Source of the DNA: Sporosarcina koreensis
Lineage (GTDB): Bacteria > Bacillota > Bacilli > Bacillales_A > Planococcaceae
DNA length: 64,000 bases
NCBI RefSeq assembly: GCF_001531445.1
Contig: NZ_LQYA01000023.1
Coordinates: 1-64,000 of the forward strand
Reading direction: 5' to 3'
In this document: in pieces, positions 8,106 to 15,798 of the stretch
Layout: each line of letters opens with the position of its first letter
Numbering within the stretch: position 1 is the first letter of the stretch
Notes under the pieces: generated by a model
Databases searched by the model: none
What the model was told of the DNA's origin: nothing
What the model saw: the letters and a program-made list of their open reading frames with translations, nothing else
Made by a program: the position numbers and the translations under genes

Positions 8106-8935
8106 CTGCTCCGTTCACAAGTACGGTCACAATCAGCAGCCCTTTTTCCATACAACACGTTCTTTGGATTTAGTACAATCAGTAAAAGTGCTGCTGCCGC
8201 ATAAAAAATAGTGTTATAGATGAGTAAAGTAACGAGGTTTCCATTTATGATGCCGATAAAAAAATTAAATAATTGGTGGATGATAATTGGAATGAATAAA
8301 TTTTTGTTCATATTGTAAAATGCCGTTATGACAATCGAAATGGATAGGATCGAAATCATAAAGAATAAACTGTACTTGAGTAAATCAAAGCCCATAAACC
8401 CAGTTGTAAGCCATATCGGTAGATGCCACATACCCCACCAAAATCCGATAATAATCGAAGCGATTAAAGGTGAATGCTTTTTTTGGAGCTCAATTTGAGC
8501 AAAGCCTCTCCAACCTAGTTCCTCTCCAAGTGGTCCTGCAAGAAAGCTCTTGACGAAGAAATAAATGAGAGCGTCCCATGAAGAAATCGTAATAATAGAA
8601 TCTTCTTCACTTGTCGTACGCACAAGTAGCAAAATCATTAAAAATATGAATGTTTGGATCATGCATACGGTAAGTATTACAGAAGGCTTCAGTTTTGTTT
8701 TGAATTTATCCTTTACAAATTGTAGAAAAGTCTGTGTAGGATAGATTTTTTTAAAAAGAGCTACGAATGCAAGAGTTGAGGACCATGCTGATATGCAGAA
8801 CATGATATCAAAAATCCAAGAGGGAAAGCCTAGCGAACTGGCGACCCCTAGAAAACAAAAAAATGGCCAAAATATGAGATTCGTTAGGAGAATAAAACTG
8901 GTGATTGGTTTTTTAAGCTTCTTTTCGCTGTTCAT
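8090..8935 (-). CDS. CPBP family intramembrane glutamic/metalloendopeptidase
   Basis: 281 residues, with about eight transmembrane helices. The ABI/CPBP (Rce1-like) motifs are present: EELGWRGF (motif 1, EExxxR), WGMWHLPIW (motif 2, with the conserved His) and HQLFNFF (motif 3). Family members act as membrane proteases or bacteriocin-immunity proteins; the substrate here is unknown. The last residues (CERSSYDNS) are encoded by a repeat relic, so the C-terminus may not be native. A MerR-type promoter with a 19-base spacer precedes it, and the MerR gene lies directly upstream on the same strand, so it is probably the regulator's target. Confidence 0.8.
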   Translation of the reverse strand: MNSEKKLKKPITSFILLTNLIFWPFFCFLGVASSLGFPSWIFDIMFCISAWSSTLAFVALFKKIYPTQTFLQFVKDKFKTKLKPSVILTVCMIQTFIFLMILLLVRTTSEEDSIITISSWDALIYFFVKSFLAGPLGEELGWRGFAQIELQKKHSPLIASIIIGFWWGMWHLPIWLTTGFMGFDLLKYSLFFMISILSISIVITAFYNMNKNLFIPIIIHQLFNFFIGIINGNLVTLLIYNTIFYAAAALLLIVLNPKNVLYGKRAADCDRTCERSSYDNS

Positions 8936-8998
8936 ACGTAACCCCTTTTCAAGCTAAGTATTTTGCAAATGCGGATGCCGATATTTACGGATACCCTT

Positions 8999-9029
8999 AG
9001 CTTAAACCTGGGAGTTACACACAGGTCAA
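8999..9029 (-). promoter_or_regulatory. MerR-type promoter with 19-base spacer and dyad
   Basis: On the minus strand TTGACC (9029-9024), exactly 19 bases, then TAAGCT (9004-8999). Between them lies the dyad ACCTG...CAGGT. The overlong spacer with an intervening dyad is the hallmark of MerR-activated promoters. Confidence 0.6.
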
Positions 9030-9102
9030 TAAGTTACTATTAATTAATCCGGCAGAAAAAATGTTTCACTATTTGGTGGTAGGGATGAAAAAGTTTCTAA
9101 AC

Positions 9103-9897
9103 TCACTTAATAGGTGCGTGAATTTCAAAAAAGACTCGTTCTAAACTATCCTCATACGTCGTTAGCAAAAGGTTTATATAAACCTTCCCGAGTAGTTCAT
9201 GTCCCTGTTCCATGGCAACCTTTTGTAAGCTAGCACCTACGTTATGATCAATGTTCTTTCCATCAGTTGACCATCTTCCATCTTCAACAACTGTATAAAT
9301 ACATTTTGGATGGGAGAGAATTTTACCTCCACTATGCTTTTCTAAGTTTTCCAGTTCATTTACAACGAAAAACTTGTCGTTTATAATCCCGTCGTCATTA
9401 AAATGGATAACTCTTCGCAAAGATGTAAGAGTGATTGCACTTTTTAAGCTATCCGTGTTCCTTTGTAAAGTTTCGTATTCATCATACGAAGTGAAATGTC
9501 CTATTTCTCCTTTTATTTCTATAGGCCTCATTTCTTTTACTTTATATTTTCCTAAGAACCGCCTAATTTTTTCGCAATCCTCTTTTACAAAGTGGATTTT
9601 TTTAAGAAGCAACTTCTTATATTCGATTTCCTCTAAAATCATCCGTTCTTTCTCATCTATTAATGAGTGGATTCCCTCTATGCTTTTACTTTTTCGTAAC
9701 TGCTGGATTTCCTTAATTTCAATATCAATTTCTCTGTAAAAATTGACTGTTGTTATATCAAGTATATCGTAATGGCTGTACTTTCTATAGCCATTCTCCG
9801 AATCTTGTCGAGGCTTCACTAATTCCTTTTCCTCGTAAAACTTCAAAGTATCTCTAGACACTCCTAAAAACTTTGCTACTTGTCCAATCGTGTACAT
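9103..9897 (-). CDS. MerR family transcriptional regulator with C-terminal effector domain
   Basis: 264 residues. The N-terminus MYTIGQVAKFLGVSRDTLKF and the following YEEKELVKP...GYRKYSHYDILDI form the classic MerR winged helix (residues 1-70). A coiled coil around residues 75-120 would dimerise it, and the rest (about 125-264) resembles a GyrI/BmrR-like ligand-binding module. It probably senses a small molecule and activates the CPBP gene 167 bases downstream. Its own promoter reads TTGTCA-N17-TTATAA just upstream (minus strand), and AAAGGAG supports the ATG at 9897. Confidence 0.85.
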   Translation of the reverse strand: MYTIGQVAKFLGVSRDTLKFYEEKELVKPRQDSENGYRKYSHYDILDITTVNFYREIDIEIKEIQQLRKSKSIEGIHSLIDEKERMILEEIEYKKLLLKKIHFVKEDCEKIRRFLGKYKVKEMRPIEIKGEIGHFTSYDEYETLQRNTDSLKSAITLTSLRRVIHFNDDGIINDKFFVVNELENLEKHSGGKILSHPKCIYTVVEDGRWSTDGKNIDHNVGASLQKVAMEQGHELLGKVYINLLLTTYEDSLERVFFEIHAPIK

Positions 9898-10037
9898 AAG
9901 ATTCTCCTTTATAAAAATGCAGATGCAAAATTGACAACGCTATCGCCGGCTGGATTTATACCGATTATTTCCCGATTTTCTATACTCTAGCATATAGGTT
10001 AGCGGTACGAACGGTAAATAGCAATCTTCTTGGAAGG

Positions 10038-10083
10038 GATACCAGACACCTGAACAAATGCGAATTGTCCGGGTGCCTAGTAC
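10038..10083. repeat. Hairpin repeat (GATACCAG...CTAGTAC type), copy 1
   Basis: GATACCAGACACCTG and CGGGTGCCTAGTAC form imperfect inverted arms around a short loop. The unit is closely similar to the one at 12291-12335. Together they bracket the first SLH/methyltransferase copy. Confidence 0.5.
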
Positions 10084-10146
10084 TTTGCACAATGGAAGAA
10101 ACAACGAGAAGCATATACAAAACAATTATCGTAAGAAATTCTACCA

Positions 10147-10293
10147 ATGATTAGAGAGGAGACGGAGCTGACGAAACTATATAATAGAGAAAACGCTTCC
10201 CCTACGATCAAGAACGCATTTGATTTGGAGCTGGAGAGGGGAAGAGAGCAGGAAATAGAGCAAGGATTGGAGCAAGGCGTAAAAAAATGGTGA
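10147..10293 (+). pseudogene. Gene-end fragment resembling the C-terminus of an Rpn/PD-(D/E)XK family nuclease
   Basis: A 48-codon frame from ATG 10147 encodes MIREETELTKLYNRENA and then a highly charged repetitive tail (ELERGREQEIEQGLEQGVKK) ending at TGA 10291. EQGxEQG tails are typical of the C-termini of Rpn family recombination-promoting nucleases (putative transposases). No ribosome site or N-terminal domain is present, so it is probably a remnant. It abuts the truncation point of the methyltransferase copy at about 10302. Confidence 0.35.
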
Positions 10294-10301
10294 TGGAGAA
10301 G

Positions 10302-10570
10302 ATTCGTTCGATTGTATAAACGGAGTTTGAGAAGGCGGCGAGCAGTGCGGTCTGGTAGCCGGATCCCGTTCCTATTTCCAGCGCTTTTAAGTCGGGCTGC
10401 AAATTGATGGCTACTGTCATTTCGAGTACGAGAGAAGGCTGGGAAATGGTTTGTTCATGTCCGATTGGAATGGCCTCGTCCATATAGGCGAATTCTTTGA
10501 GTTCATCAATAAAAAAACCGCGATCGAGCTTTTGAAAATAGGTAATGATGTCTTCGTTTTGATTGGCCAT
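10302..10570 (-). pseudogene. Truncated copy of the protein-L-isoaspartate methyltransferase-like gene
   Basis: Residues 1-89 from ATG 10570 are nearly identical to the intact gene at 12799-13380 (MANQNEDIITYFQKLDRGFF, LEIGTGSGYQTALLAAF). At about 10302 the homology ends abruptly and the frame runs into unrelated sequence, losing the second half of the methyltransferase fold. It is the left end of a tandem duplication whose unit is about 2.81 kb (10570 versus 13380). The upstream region to the SLH gene is also duplicated. Confidence 0.85.
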
Positions 10571-10707
10571 TGTATGATGCCCCTTCAGTATAGTAGTTGC
10601 TTACCCATTTCCTGTATTGGGTATTTGTAAACAACCTACAGTAGTCCTTTCAAATAAGACCTAACCATGGGCATCGGTGAACAACTTTTATTCTTTCTCT
10701 ATTTCTT

Positions 10708-10733
10708 TGAAACTTTTCCCGGATTCTCTCGTC
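10708..10733 (+). promoter_or_regulatory. ECF-sigma promoter of the first SLH gene
   Basis: TGAAAC (10708-10713), 16 bases, CGTC (10730-10733). The sequence continues TGTACGTTGCTTA, identical to the copy at 13518 and nearly identical to 47138. Confidence 0.7.
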
Positions 10734-10784
10734 TGTACGTTGCTTACCAAATAGTCTCATATGAAAAAGAGAGGATGTCAACAA

Positions 10785-12281
10785 TTGAAGAAAAAACTAC
10801 TTACGGCATTTGGCGCACTGGTGCTCGCATGCAGTTTGCCTTTACATGGCACGGCGGCAGGTAAACAGCAATTCTCTGACGTGCCGATGACAAAGCATTT
10901 TGCAGAAGCGGTGAATGAACTTGCTGAACGCAATATCATCGGAGGGTATCCGGACGGCATATTCAAGCCGGGCAATCCAATCACCCGGGGGCAGGCGGCT
11001 GCCATCATCGTGAAATTGCTCCAGCTGGATACAGAGAAGGTGAAGGATCCCGGCTTTAAGGATGTGACGCCTGCAAACGGCTACTACAAGGCGATTGCCG
11101 CGTTGGCGGAGAAGGAAATCATCGGAGGCTACGCGGACGGCCGTTACGGGCCGAATGAACCGATCAAGCGGGGGCAGATGGCATCGATTCTCGTGAAGGC
11201 ATTCGATCTACCGCGCTATGACATCCCCGAACACGAAAATCCGTTCAAGGATGTGAAACAGTTCGTTTCGCACAGCCCGAACATCTTGGTTATCCATCGT
11301 CTCGGTATTACCAATGGAACGTCTCCGACTACCTTCAGCCCGAATGCATCCATCACGAGGGGACAGGCGGCGAAACTGTTGAAGGCAACCGAAGAAGCGA
11401 AGCCGCAAATGAAGACACTCCAGGCAAGCGACTATGGCTGGAAAAAGATCGAGTGGTTCAAAGACGATGAGAAAAATCCGGGGGTCTTCAAGGCGGCATT
11501 GGTGACAGGCAGGGATACGCCGGCAGGTTACACGGGCGACCGTCTGCAGCTCGTCCCGTTGAAGGAAGGGACCGGCACGCTCAGCTTTGGTGAGGGAAGT
11601 GTCTATTTTCCGGATGAAGTTAAACACAAAAAAGTTTATGTGCATGTCAAGGAAACGGATGGCGAATGGGAGCTGACGCTGGAAGAGACGGACGAATTGC
11701 TCCCGACGGCCGCTGCGCTTGAAATGACACTTGAGCAGACGAAGCAAGTGGAACAGATCTCCCTGTCGACGATGGAAGGTGAGGAGCTGACGGACAGCGC
11801 GGCGTTCAAGCATTGCAAAAAGGGCATGATGGACAATATTTGTATCGATATTGACAAACCGGGCCAATACATTGCCACAGTCCGCTACAAGGGCGGCGAG
11901 GAAATTCGATACGGCATAGAGGCGAAGCAAAAAACAGCACACTTCTATTATGAAATCCAAACGCTGCAGGAAAGAACGACGCACTCGGTTGATTTAAGTA
12001 ATGACGATTACTACTCCGTAAAGCCAGGGCACAAAATCGGAACGTTTGATATCCCGAAAGGTTCAGAGCAGATCGCTGTTGTCACGAGAGAGAAGGGCAC
12101 TAACACTTTCTACGCGGAAGCAAAGAAAGCCGGCACATTTGAAGTGATATTCCCTGATGACCGCGTTCTCGTCTACCGTGACAGCGCTGTCTACTTCGAA
12201 GGCGTCAGAATCGAAGTATTGCAGTTGGGCACTATTTTGCACGTGAGGATATTTCCATATCTCCATGATTACTGGATGTAA
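10785..12281 (+). CDS. Secreted S-layer-homology (SLH) protein, paralogue 1
   Basis: 498 residues from a TTG start, preferred over an in-frame ATG at 10761 because GAGAGGA sits nine bases before the TTG and the paralogue at 13595 has the same arrangement and length. A signal peptide (LLTAFGALVLACSLPLHGTAA) is followed by three SLH domains at about residues 29-72, 90-135 and 153-200 (FSDVPMTKHFAEAV, GGYPDGIFKPGNPITRGQ and repeats). SLH domains bind pyruvylated secondary cell-wall polymer, so it should sit on the cell surface. The C-terminal 290 residues match only the paralogue as far as I can tell and carry two cysteines (344, 353). Transcribed from an ECF-type promoter. Confidence 0.88.
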   Translation: MKKKLLTAFGALVLACSLPLHGTAAGKQQFSDVPMTKHFAEAVNELAERNIIGGYPDGIFKPGNPITRGQAAAIIVKLLQLDTEKVKDPGFKDVTPANGYYKAIAALAEKEIIGGYADGRYGPNEPIKRGQMASILVKAFDLPRYDIPEHENPFKDVKQFVSHSPNILVIHRLGITNGTSPTTFSPNASITRGQAAKLLKATEEAKPQMKTLQASDYGWKKIEWFKDDEKNPGVFKAALVTGRDTPAGYTGDRLQLVPLKEGTGTLSFGEGSVYFPDEVKHKKVYVHVKETDGEWELTLEETDELLPTAAALEMTLEQTKQVEQISLSTMEGEELTDSAAFKHCKKGMMDNICIDIDKPGQYIATVRYKGGEEIRYGIEAKQKTAHFYYEIQTLQERTTHSVDLSNDDYYSVKPGHKIGTFDIPKGSEQIAVVTREKGTNTFYAEAKKAGTFEVIFPDDRVLVYRDSAVYFEGVRIEVLQLGTILHVRIFPYLHDYWM

Positions 12282-12290
12282 CGAAAAGTA

Positions 12291-12335
12291 GATACTAGGC
12301 ACCCGAAATGTCGAATTGCACGGGTTCCTGGTATC
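12291..12335. repeat. Hairpin repeat (GATACTAGGCACCCG type), copy 2
   Basis: GATACTAGGCACCCG (12291-12305) and CGGGTTCCTGGTATC (12321-12335) pair with two mismatches. It is similar to the unit at 10038 and lies ten bases after the SLH stop codon. Confidence 0.55.
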
Positions 12336-12362
12336 TTACACGAAGCCCAGTGTGAGGACTTT

Positions 12363-12408
12363 ACACCACCCATCGCCCCGAAAAGTCGATAAAGGGTTGG
12401 TGTTTTTT
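12363..12408 (+). terminator. Terminator of SLH paralogue 1
   Basis: ACACCACCCATCG pairs imperfectly with CGATAAAGGGTTGGTGT, followed by TTTTTT. The related hairpin at 15204 terminates the second paralogue. Confidence 0.65.
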
Positions 12409-12472
12409 AATGGGGAAGTGGGGGGAACGTTTGGAAGAGTGGCGATGGAAGGTAAATAGAGCGAGTTGAATT

Positions 12473-12595
12473 ATATATTGATCATTTCCCGCGGGTTATC
12501 GTTCATTTCCCAAAGTATATCGATTATTTCCCAACATATATCGATCATTTCATGAGTTATATTGTCATCTTGTGGCTTTAGACCTAATCGATTCA
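12473..12595. repeat. Tandem TATATCGATCATTTCCC repeats
   Basis: Four to five degenerate units of about 20-24 bases (TATATTGATCATTTCCC, TATCGTTCATTTCCC, TATATCGATTATTTCCC, TATATCGATCATTTC) end in ATTGTCATCTTGTGGCTTTAGACCTAAT. Shorter versions of the same block occur at 15270-15320 and 47038-47095. No gene is visible in it. Confidence 0.55.
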
Positions 12596-12756
12596 TGCCT
12601 ATACAAGTCATGTTATCCTTTTCTAATGTTGACTGGGGATTATTGTCATCAGTTCAGACAGCCGGTTTCATCGGTTATGCCATGGGGGCTATGTCCAACT
12701 TTCATCATTCTTTAATGCCGTCGTTATTACAAAATTTGAATCAAATAAATGGATAA
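12562..12756 (+). pseudogene. Possible fragment of a major facilitator transporter
   Basis: A short frame contains NVDWGLLSSVQTAGFIGYAMG, which resembles the first helices of MFS carriers (helix 1-2 region, xxGLLSSxxxxGFxxG). There is no ribosome site, and the frame stops after 64 codons without further helices. I read it as a remnant; chance resemblance is possible. Confidence 0.25.
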
Positions 12757-12764
12757 AAGTAAGA

Positions 12765-12790
12765 CCGCTAATTCATATGTGAATTAGCGG
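12765..12790. terminator. Hairpin downstream of the methyltransferase-like gene
   Basis: CCGCTAATTCA and TGAATTAGCGG form a perfect 11-base stem with a short loop, just beyond the minus-strand stop at 12799. The T run is weak. Confidence 0.5.
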
Positions 12791-12798
12791 CGTGCGCT

Positions 12799-13380
12799 TT
12801 ACTCATACTTCCCTTTCAACGGAACAAACCGCACTTCCTCCAACACTGTCTTATGGATTTCTCCGTCTTCATCTTTTTCCAACAGCAGGAGCTCCTGTAA
12901 AAGGGATGTCCCGACAGGAATGATCATTTTCCCTCTGATAGCCAGCTGATCCATGAGCCCACGCGGCACTTGGGCAGCGGCGGCAGTCACCATAATGCGG
13001 TCATAAGGGGCGTGTTCTTCCCAACCGGTGCTCCCGTCATCCAGCATGAAATGGATGTTGGAGAAACCGGCTTTTTTCAATCTTTCTTTTGCCCGTTCAT
13101 GCAAGGCGGCAATTCGTTCGATTGTATAAACGGCGTCTGAGAAGGCGGCGAGCAGGGCGGTCTGGTAGCCGGATCCCGTTCCTATTTCCAGCACTTTTAC
13201 GTCGGGCTGCAAATCGATGGCTACTGTCATTTCGAGTACGAGGGAAGGCTGGGAAATGGTTTGTTCATGTCCAATTGGAATGGCCTCGTCCATATAGGCG
13301 AATTCTTTGAGTTCATCCATAAAAAAACCGCGATCGAGCTTTTGAAAATAGGAAATGATGTCTTCGTTTTGATTGGCCAT
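12799..13380 (-). CDS. Protein-L-isoaspartate O-methyltransferase-like enzyme
   Basis: 193 residues. The PCMT core is clear: IGHEQTISQPSLVLEMT (substrate loop), LEIGTGSGYQTALLA (SAM-binding motif I), YTIERI (motif II acidic region), and YDRIMVTAAAAQVPRGL. PCMTs methylate isoaspartyl residues in damaged proteins using SAM. The protein is slightly short compared with the 200-215 residues of PCMTs. It is divergently transcribed from the second SLH gene with a 214-base shared upstream region. The truncated copy at 10302 has the same arrangement. Whether it repairs proteins or modifies something else is open. Confidence 0.85.
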   Translation of the reverse strand: MANQNEDIISYFQKLDRGFFMDELKEFAYMDEAIPIGHEQTISQPSLVLEMTVAIDLQPDVKVLEIGTGSGYQTALLAAFSDAVYTIERIAALHERAKERLKKAGFSNIHFMLDDGSTGWEEHAPYDRIMVTAAAAQVPRGLMDQLAIRGKMIIPVGTSLLQELLLLEKDEDGEIHKTVLEEVRFVPLKGKYE

Positions 13381-13517
13381 TGTATGATGCCCCTTCAGTA
13401 TAGTAGTTGCTTACCCATTTCCTGTATTGGGTATTTGTAAACAACCTACAGTAGTCCTTTCAATTAAGACCTAACCATGGGCACCGGTGAACATCTTTTA
13501 TTCTTTCTCTATTTCTT

Positions 13518-13543
13518 TGAAACTTTTCCCGGATTCTCTCGTC
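13518..13543 (+). promoter_or_regulatory. ECF-sigma promoter of the second SLH gene
   Basis: TGAAAC (13518-13523), 16 bases, CGTC (13540-13543), identical in context to the copy at 10708. Confidence 0.7.
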
Positions 13544-13594
13544 TGTACGTTGCTTACAAAATAGATACATTAGAATTAGAGAGGATGGCAACAA

Positions 13595-15091
13595 TTGAAG
13601 AAAAAACTACTTACTACACTAGGGGCACTGGTGCTTGCATGCAGTTTTCCCATAACTGGCACGGCAGCAGGCAAACAACAATTTTCTGACGTGCCAATGA
13701 CGAAGCATTTTGCAGAAGCGGTGAATGAACTGGCTGAACGCAATATCATTGGAGGGTACCCGGATGGAACATTCAAGCCAGGCAATCCGATCACGCGAGG
13801 CCAGGCAGCTGCAATCATTGCGAAATTGACGAAAATGGATCTGACAAATGTCAAGAACCCGAATTTCAAGGACGTCTCGGAAGCGAACGGTTACTATAAA
13901 GCGATTGCCGCGCTGGCGGAGGCAGGTATTATCGGCGGTTACGAGGACGGTCGCTACGGGCCGAATGATCCGATCAAACGGGGGCAGCTGGCCTCGATTC
14001 TCGTCAAAGCGTTCGATTTGCCGCGCTATGAGTTTTCCTACGTCGGCAATCCGTTCAAGGACGTCGCCTATAACGAGTCTCACAGTGCCAACATCCTTAT
14101 TCTTTATCGACTGGGCATCGCGGGCGGAACATCCCCCGACCGGTTCAGCATCAACGTTCCAGTGACGAGAGGCCAGGCGGCGAAAATGATGAAAGCGACC
14201 GAAGAATTGAAACCGGTAATGGTGTCGCTTGAAGCGAAAGAATTGGGGCTGGACAAGATTAGCAGTGTTATATGGAAAACGGATCAGGACTTGTACGAAC
14301 CGTTCGTTGTGCGTGGTAAAGCAGGCTATTCAACAGACAGACTGCAGCTTGTTCCGCTGAAGGAAGGAACTGCCACGCTTAACTTGAGCGGGTACAATCA
14401 GAATTCACCTGTCGATAAGAAATTCTACGTGCATGTCAAAAAAGAGAACGGTGAATTGAAGCTTACCTTGGAAGAGACGAATGACTATTTGCCGACAGAA
14501 GCGCCGCTTACATTTTCTGTCGGTGAAAAGGTCGAGAACATCAGTCTTTCCACAGTAGACGGGACGTTGCTGAACGAAAATGCCGCGTTCAAAAAATGCG
14601 AAGGGACGCAAAACGTATGCCTGTCCATTGATGAGCCGGGTAACTATATCGCCAAGGTGAGTCTCGTCGGAGGAAAGGAAGTGCGGTACGCCATCGAAGC
14701 GAAAAAGCCGGAACGTGCCTACTTCCACTATGACATGAAGACATTGAGGGAGCAGACGTCCTACGTATTCGATACGAAAGCGCTGTTCTCTCATAATGAT
14801 TACTATGACAAGAAAGCGGCCGAAAACATGGGCAAGCATAAGATCGTAACGAAAAACGCTGACGAGATTGCGGAGATTACAAGACATCCCGGCACCAATG
14901 TCTTCCGCGTTACTGCGAAGAAAGTAGGGACGGTCGAAGTGGAATTTACGAATAAAGTTTATTGGATGGATGGTCAGCCCGGCGACGCGGTATCGGGCAT
15001 GACGTCCGGCATGAAGATCATCGTTCAGGAAATGAATGGACTCATCAATATTTCCGCATCACAAATCTTTGAAATAAATCCCGATATGTAA
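13595..15091 (+). CDS. Secreted S-layer-homology (SLH) protein, paralogue 2
   Basis: 498 residues from a TTG start with GAGAGGA nine bases upstream, exactly the length of paralogue 1. It has a signal peptide (LLTTLGALVLACSFPITGTAA), three SLH domains in the first 200 residues, then a diverged C-terminal region of about 290 residues that keeps the two-cysteine segment (residues 335 and 342, KKCEGTQNVCLSIDEPGNY). The SLH part and promoter are much better conserved between the paralogues than the C-terminal part, suggesting the exposed region has diversified. Expected to be non-covalently bound to the wall polymer. Confidence 0.88.
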   Translation: MKKKLLTTLGALVLACSFPITGTAAGKQQFSDVPMTKHFAEAVNELAERNIIGGYPDGTFKPGNPITRGQAAAIIAKLTKMDLTNVKNPNFKDVSEANGYYKAIAALAEAGIIGGYEDGRYGPNDPIKRGQLASILVKAFDLPRYEFSYVGNPFKDVAYNESHSANILILYRLGIAGGTSPDRFSINVPVTRGQAAKMMKATEELKPVMVSLEAKELGLDKISSVIWKTDQDLYEPFVVRGKAGYSTDRLQLVPLKEGTATLNLSGYNQNSPVDKKFYVHVKKENGELKLTLEETNDYLPTEAPLTFSVGEKVENISLSTVDGTLLNENAAFKKCEGTQNVCLSIDEPGNYIAKVSLVGGKEVRYAIEAKKPERAYFHYDMKTLREQTSYVFDTKALFSHNDYYDKKAAENMGKHKIVTKNADEIAEITRHPGTNVFRVTAKKVGTVEVEFTNKVYWMDGQPGDAVSGMTSGMKIIVQEMNGLINISASQIFEINPDM

Positions 15092-15203
15092 TCAAATAAT
15101 GACTGTAACCTGCTTGTGAAACTACTTATCAATTAAACCGCAAGTGATGGAAATAAGAAGGGGGCCGATCTACGTTAGAATTGGCTTCCCTCTAACAATA
15201 CAA

Positions 15204-15248
15204 CAACATCCCATCGACTGGAAAACGATCGAGGGTTGGTGTTTTTTT
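15204..15248 (+). terminator. Terminator of SLH paralogue 2
   Basis: CAACATCCCATCG pairs imperfectly with CGATCGAGGGTTGGTG before a run of seven T. Same design as 12363. Confidence 0.6.
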
Positions 15249-15346
15249 AGCAGTAGAGCCAATTGGATTTACATCGATCATTTCCCAACGTATATCGTCA
15301 TCTTGTGACTTTCCAAACCCATAACGGTAGTCCTTTTCAATGAATT

Positions 15347-15598
15347 TCACTGTTCCAAATTAATAACTCTCCCAAGGGCAAATTTGCCACTATTATAATC
15401 AATCCACTTTGTCATCTCTCTTTCGACAGCCCTATTTTGCCATTCGAACCAGATCCCTACACATTCGCTGCAATGGCTTTCTACTCCGATATTATTATGT
15501 GAATCTTTGTGAGTAAAAAAGGTGATTTTGCGGCAGATATAGCAAAATACTTTCTTGTCTTCATAATATCTACTTGTCACGAGTATCAGCTCCACCAT
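15347..15598 (-). CDS. Small putative zinc-ribbon protein
   Basis: 83 residues with two CxxC knuckles (FCYIC and HCSEC) separated by about 24 residues, plus a conserved-looking WFEWQNRAVEREMTKWI helix. Four cysteines in this spacing suggest a treble-clef or zinc-ribbon fold. A better ribosome site (GTGGAG, nine bases) favours an internal GTG at 15580, giving a 77-residue protein. I recognise no family; the zinc motif is the main argument for reality. Confidence 0.45.
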   Translation of the reverse strand: MVELILVTSRYYEDKKVFCYICRKITFFTHKDSHNNIGVESHCSECVGIWFEWQNRAVEREMTKWIDYNSGKFALGRVINLEQ

Positions 15599-15798
15599 TT
15601 TTTACTCATTATCTCCAATTCCAATTCATTTAATTCAAACTATCAACGGTCTTTCCCGCTTTGTCGTTTAACTGGTGTTCAATCTGGCTAGATTGTATGG
15701 GAGAGAGCCTGCTTACTTCATAACGATTTCACATGATTATTATAAATTGATAGAGGAAAATAAGTGTTTTTTATCCAGGAAATTCAGGAGGAGATATT

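Noticed and set aside
9940-10125. Minus-strand frame of 61 codons
   Set aside because: It covers a hairpin repeat and lacks a ribosome site; no protein-like features.
11208-11984. Long minus-strand open frame (258 codons) opposite SLH paralogue 1
   Set aside because: It mirrors the codon structure of the clearly real SLH gene, has no ribosome site and no recognisable domain. Similar shadow frames opposite 13595-15091 and 57166-58341 were rejected for the same reason.
12473-12595. Regularly repeated units resembling a CRISPR array
   Set aside because: Units are contiguous, about 20-24 bases, without unique spacers, and no cas genes are nearby.
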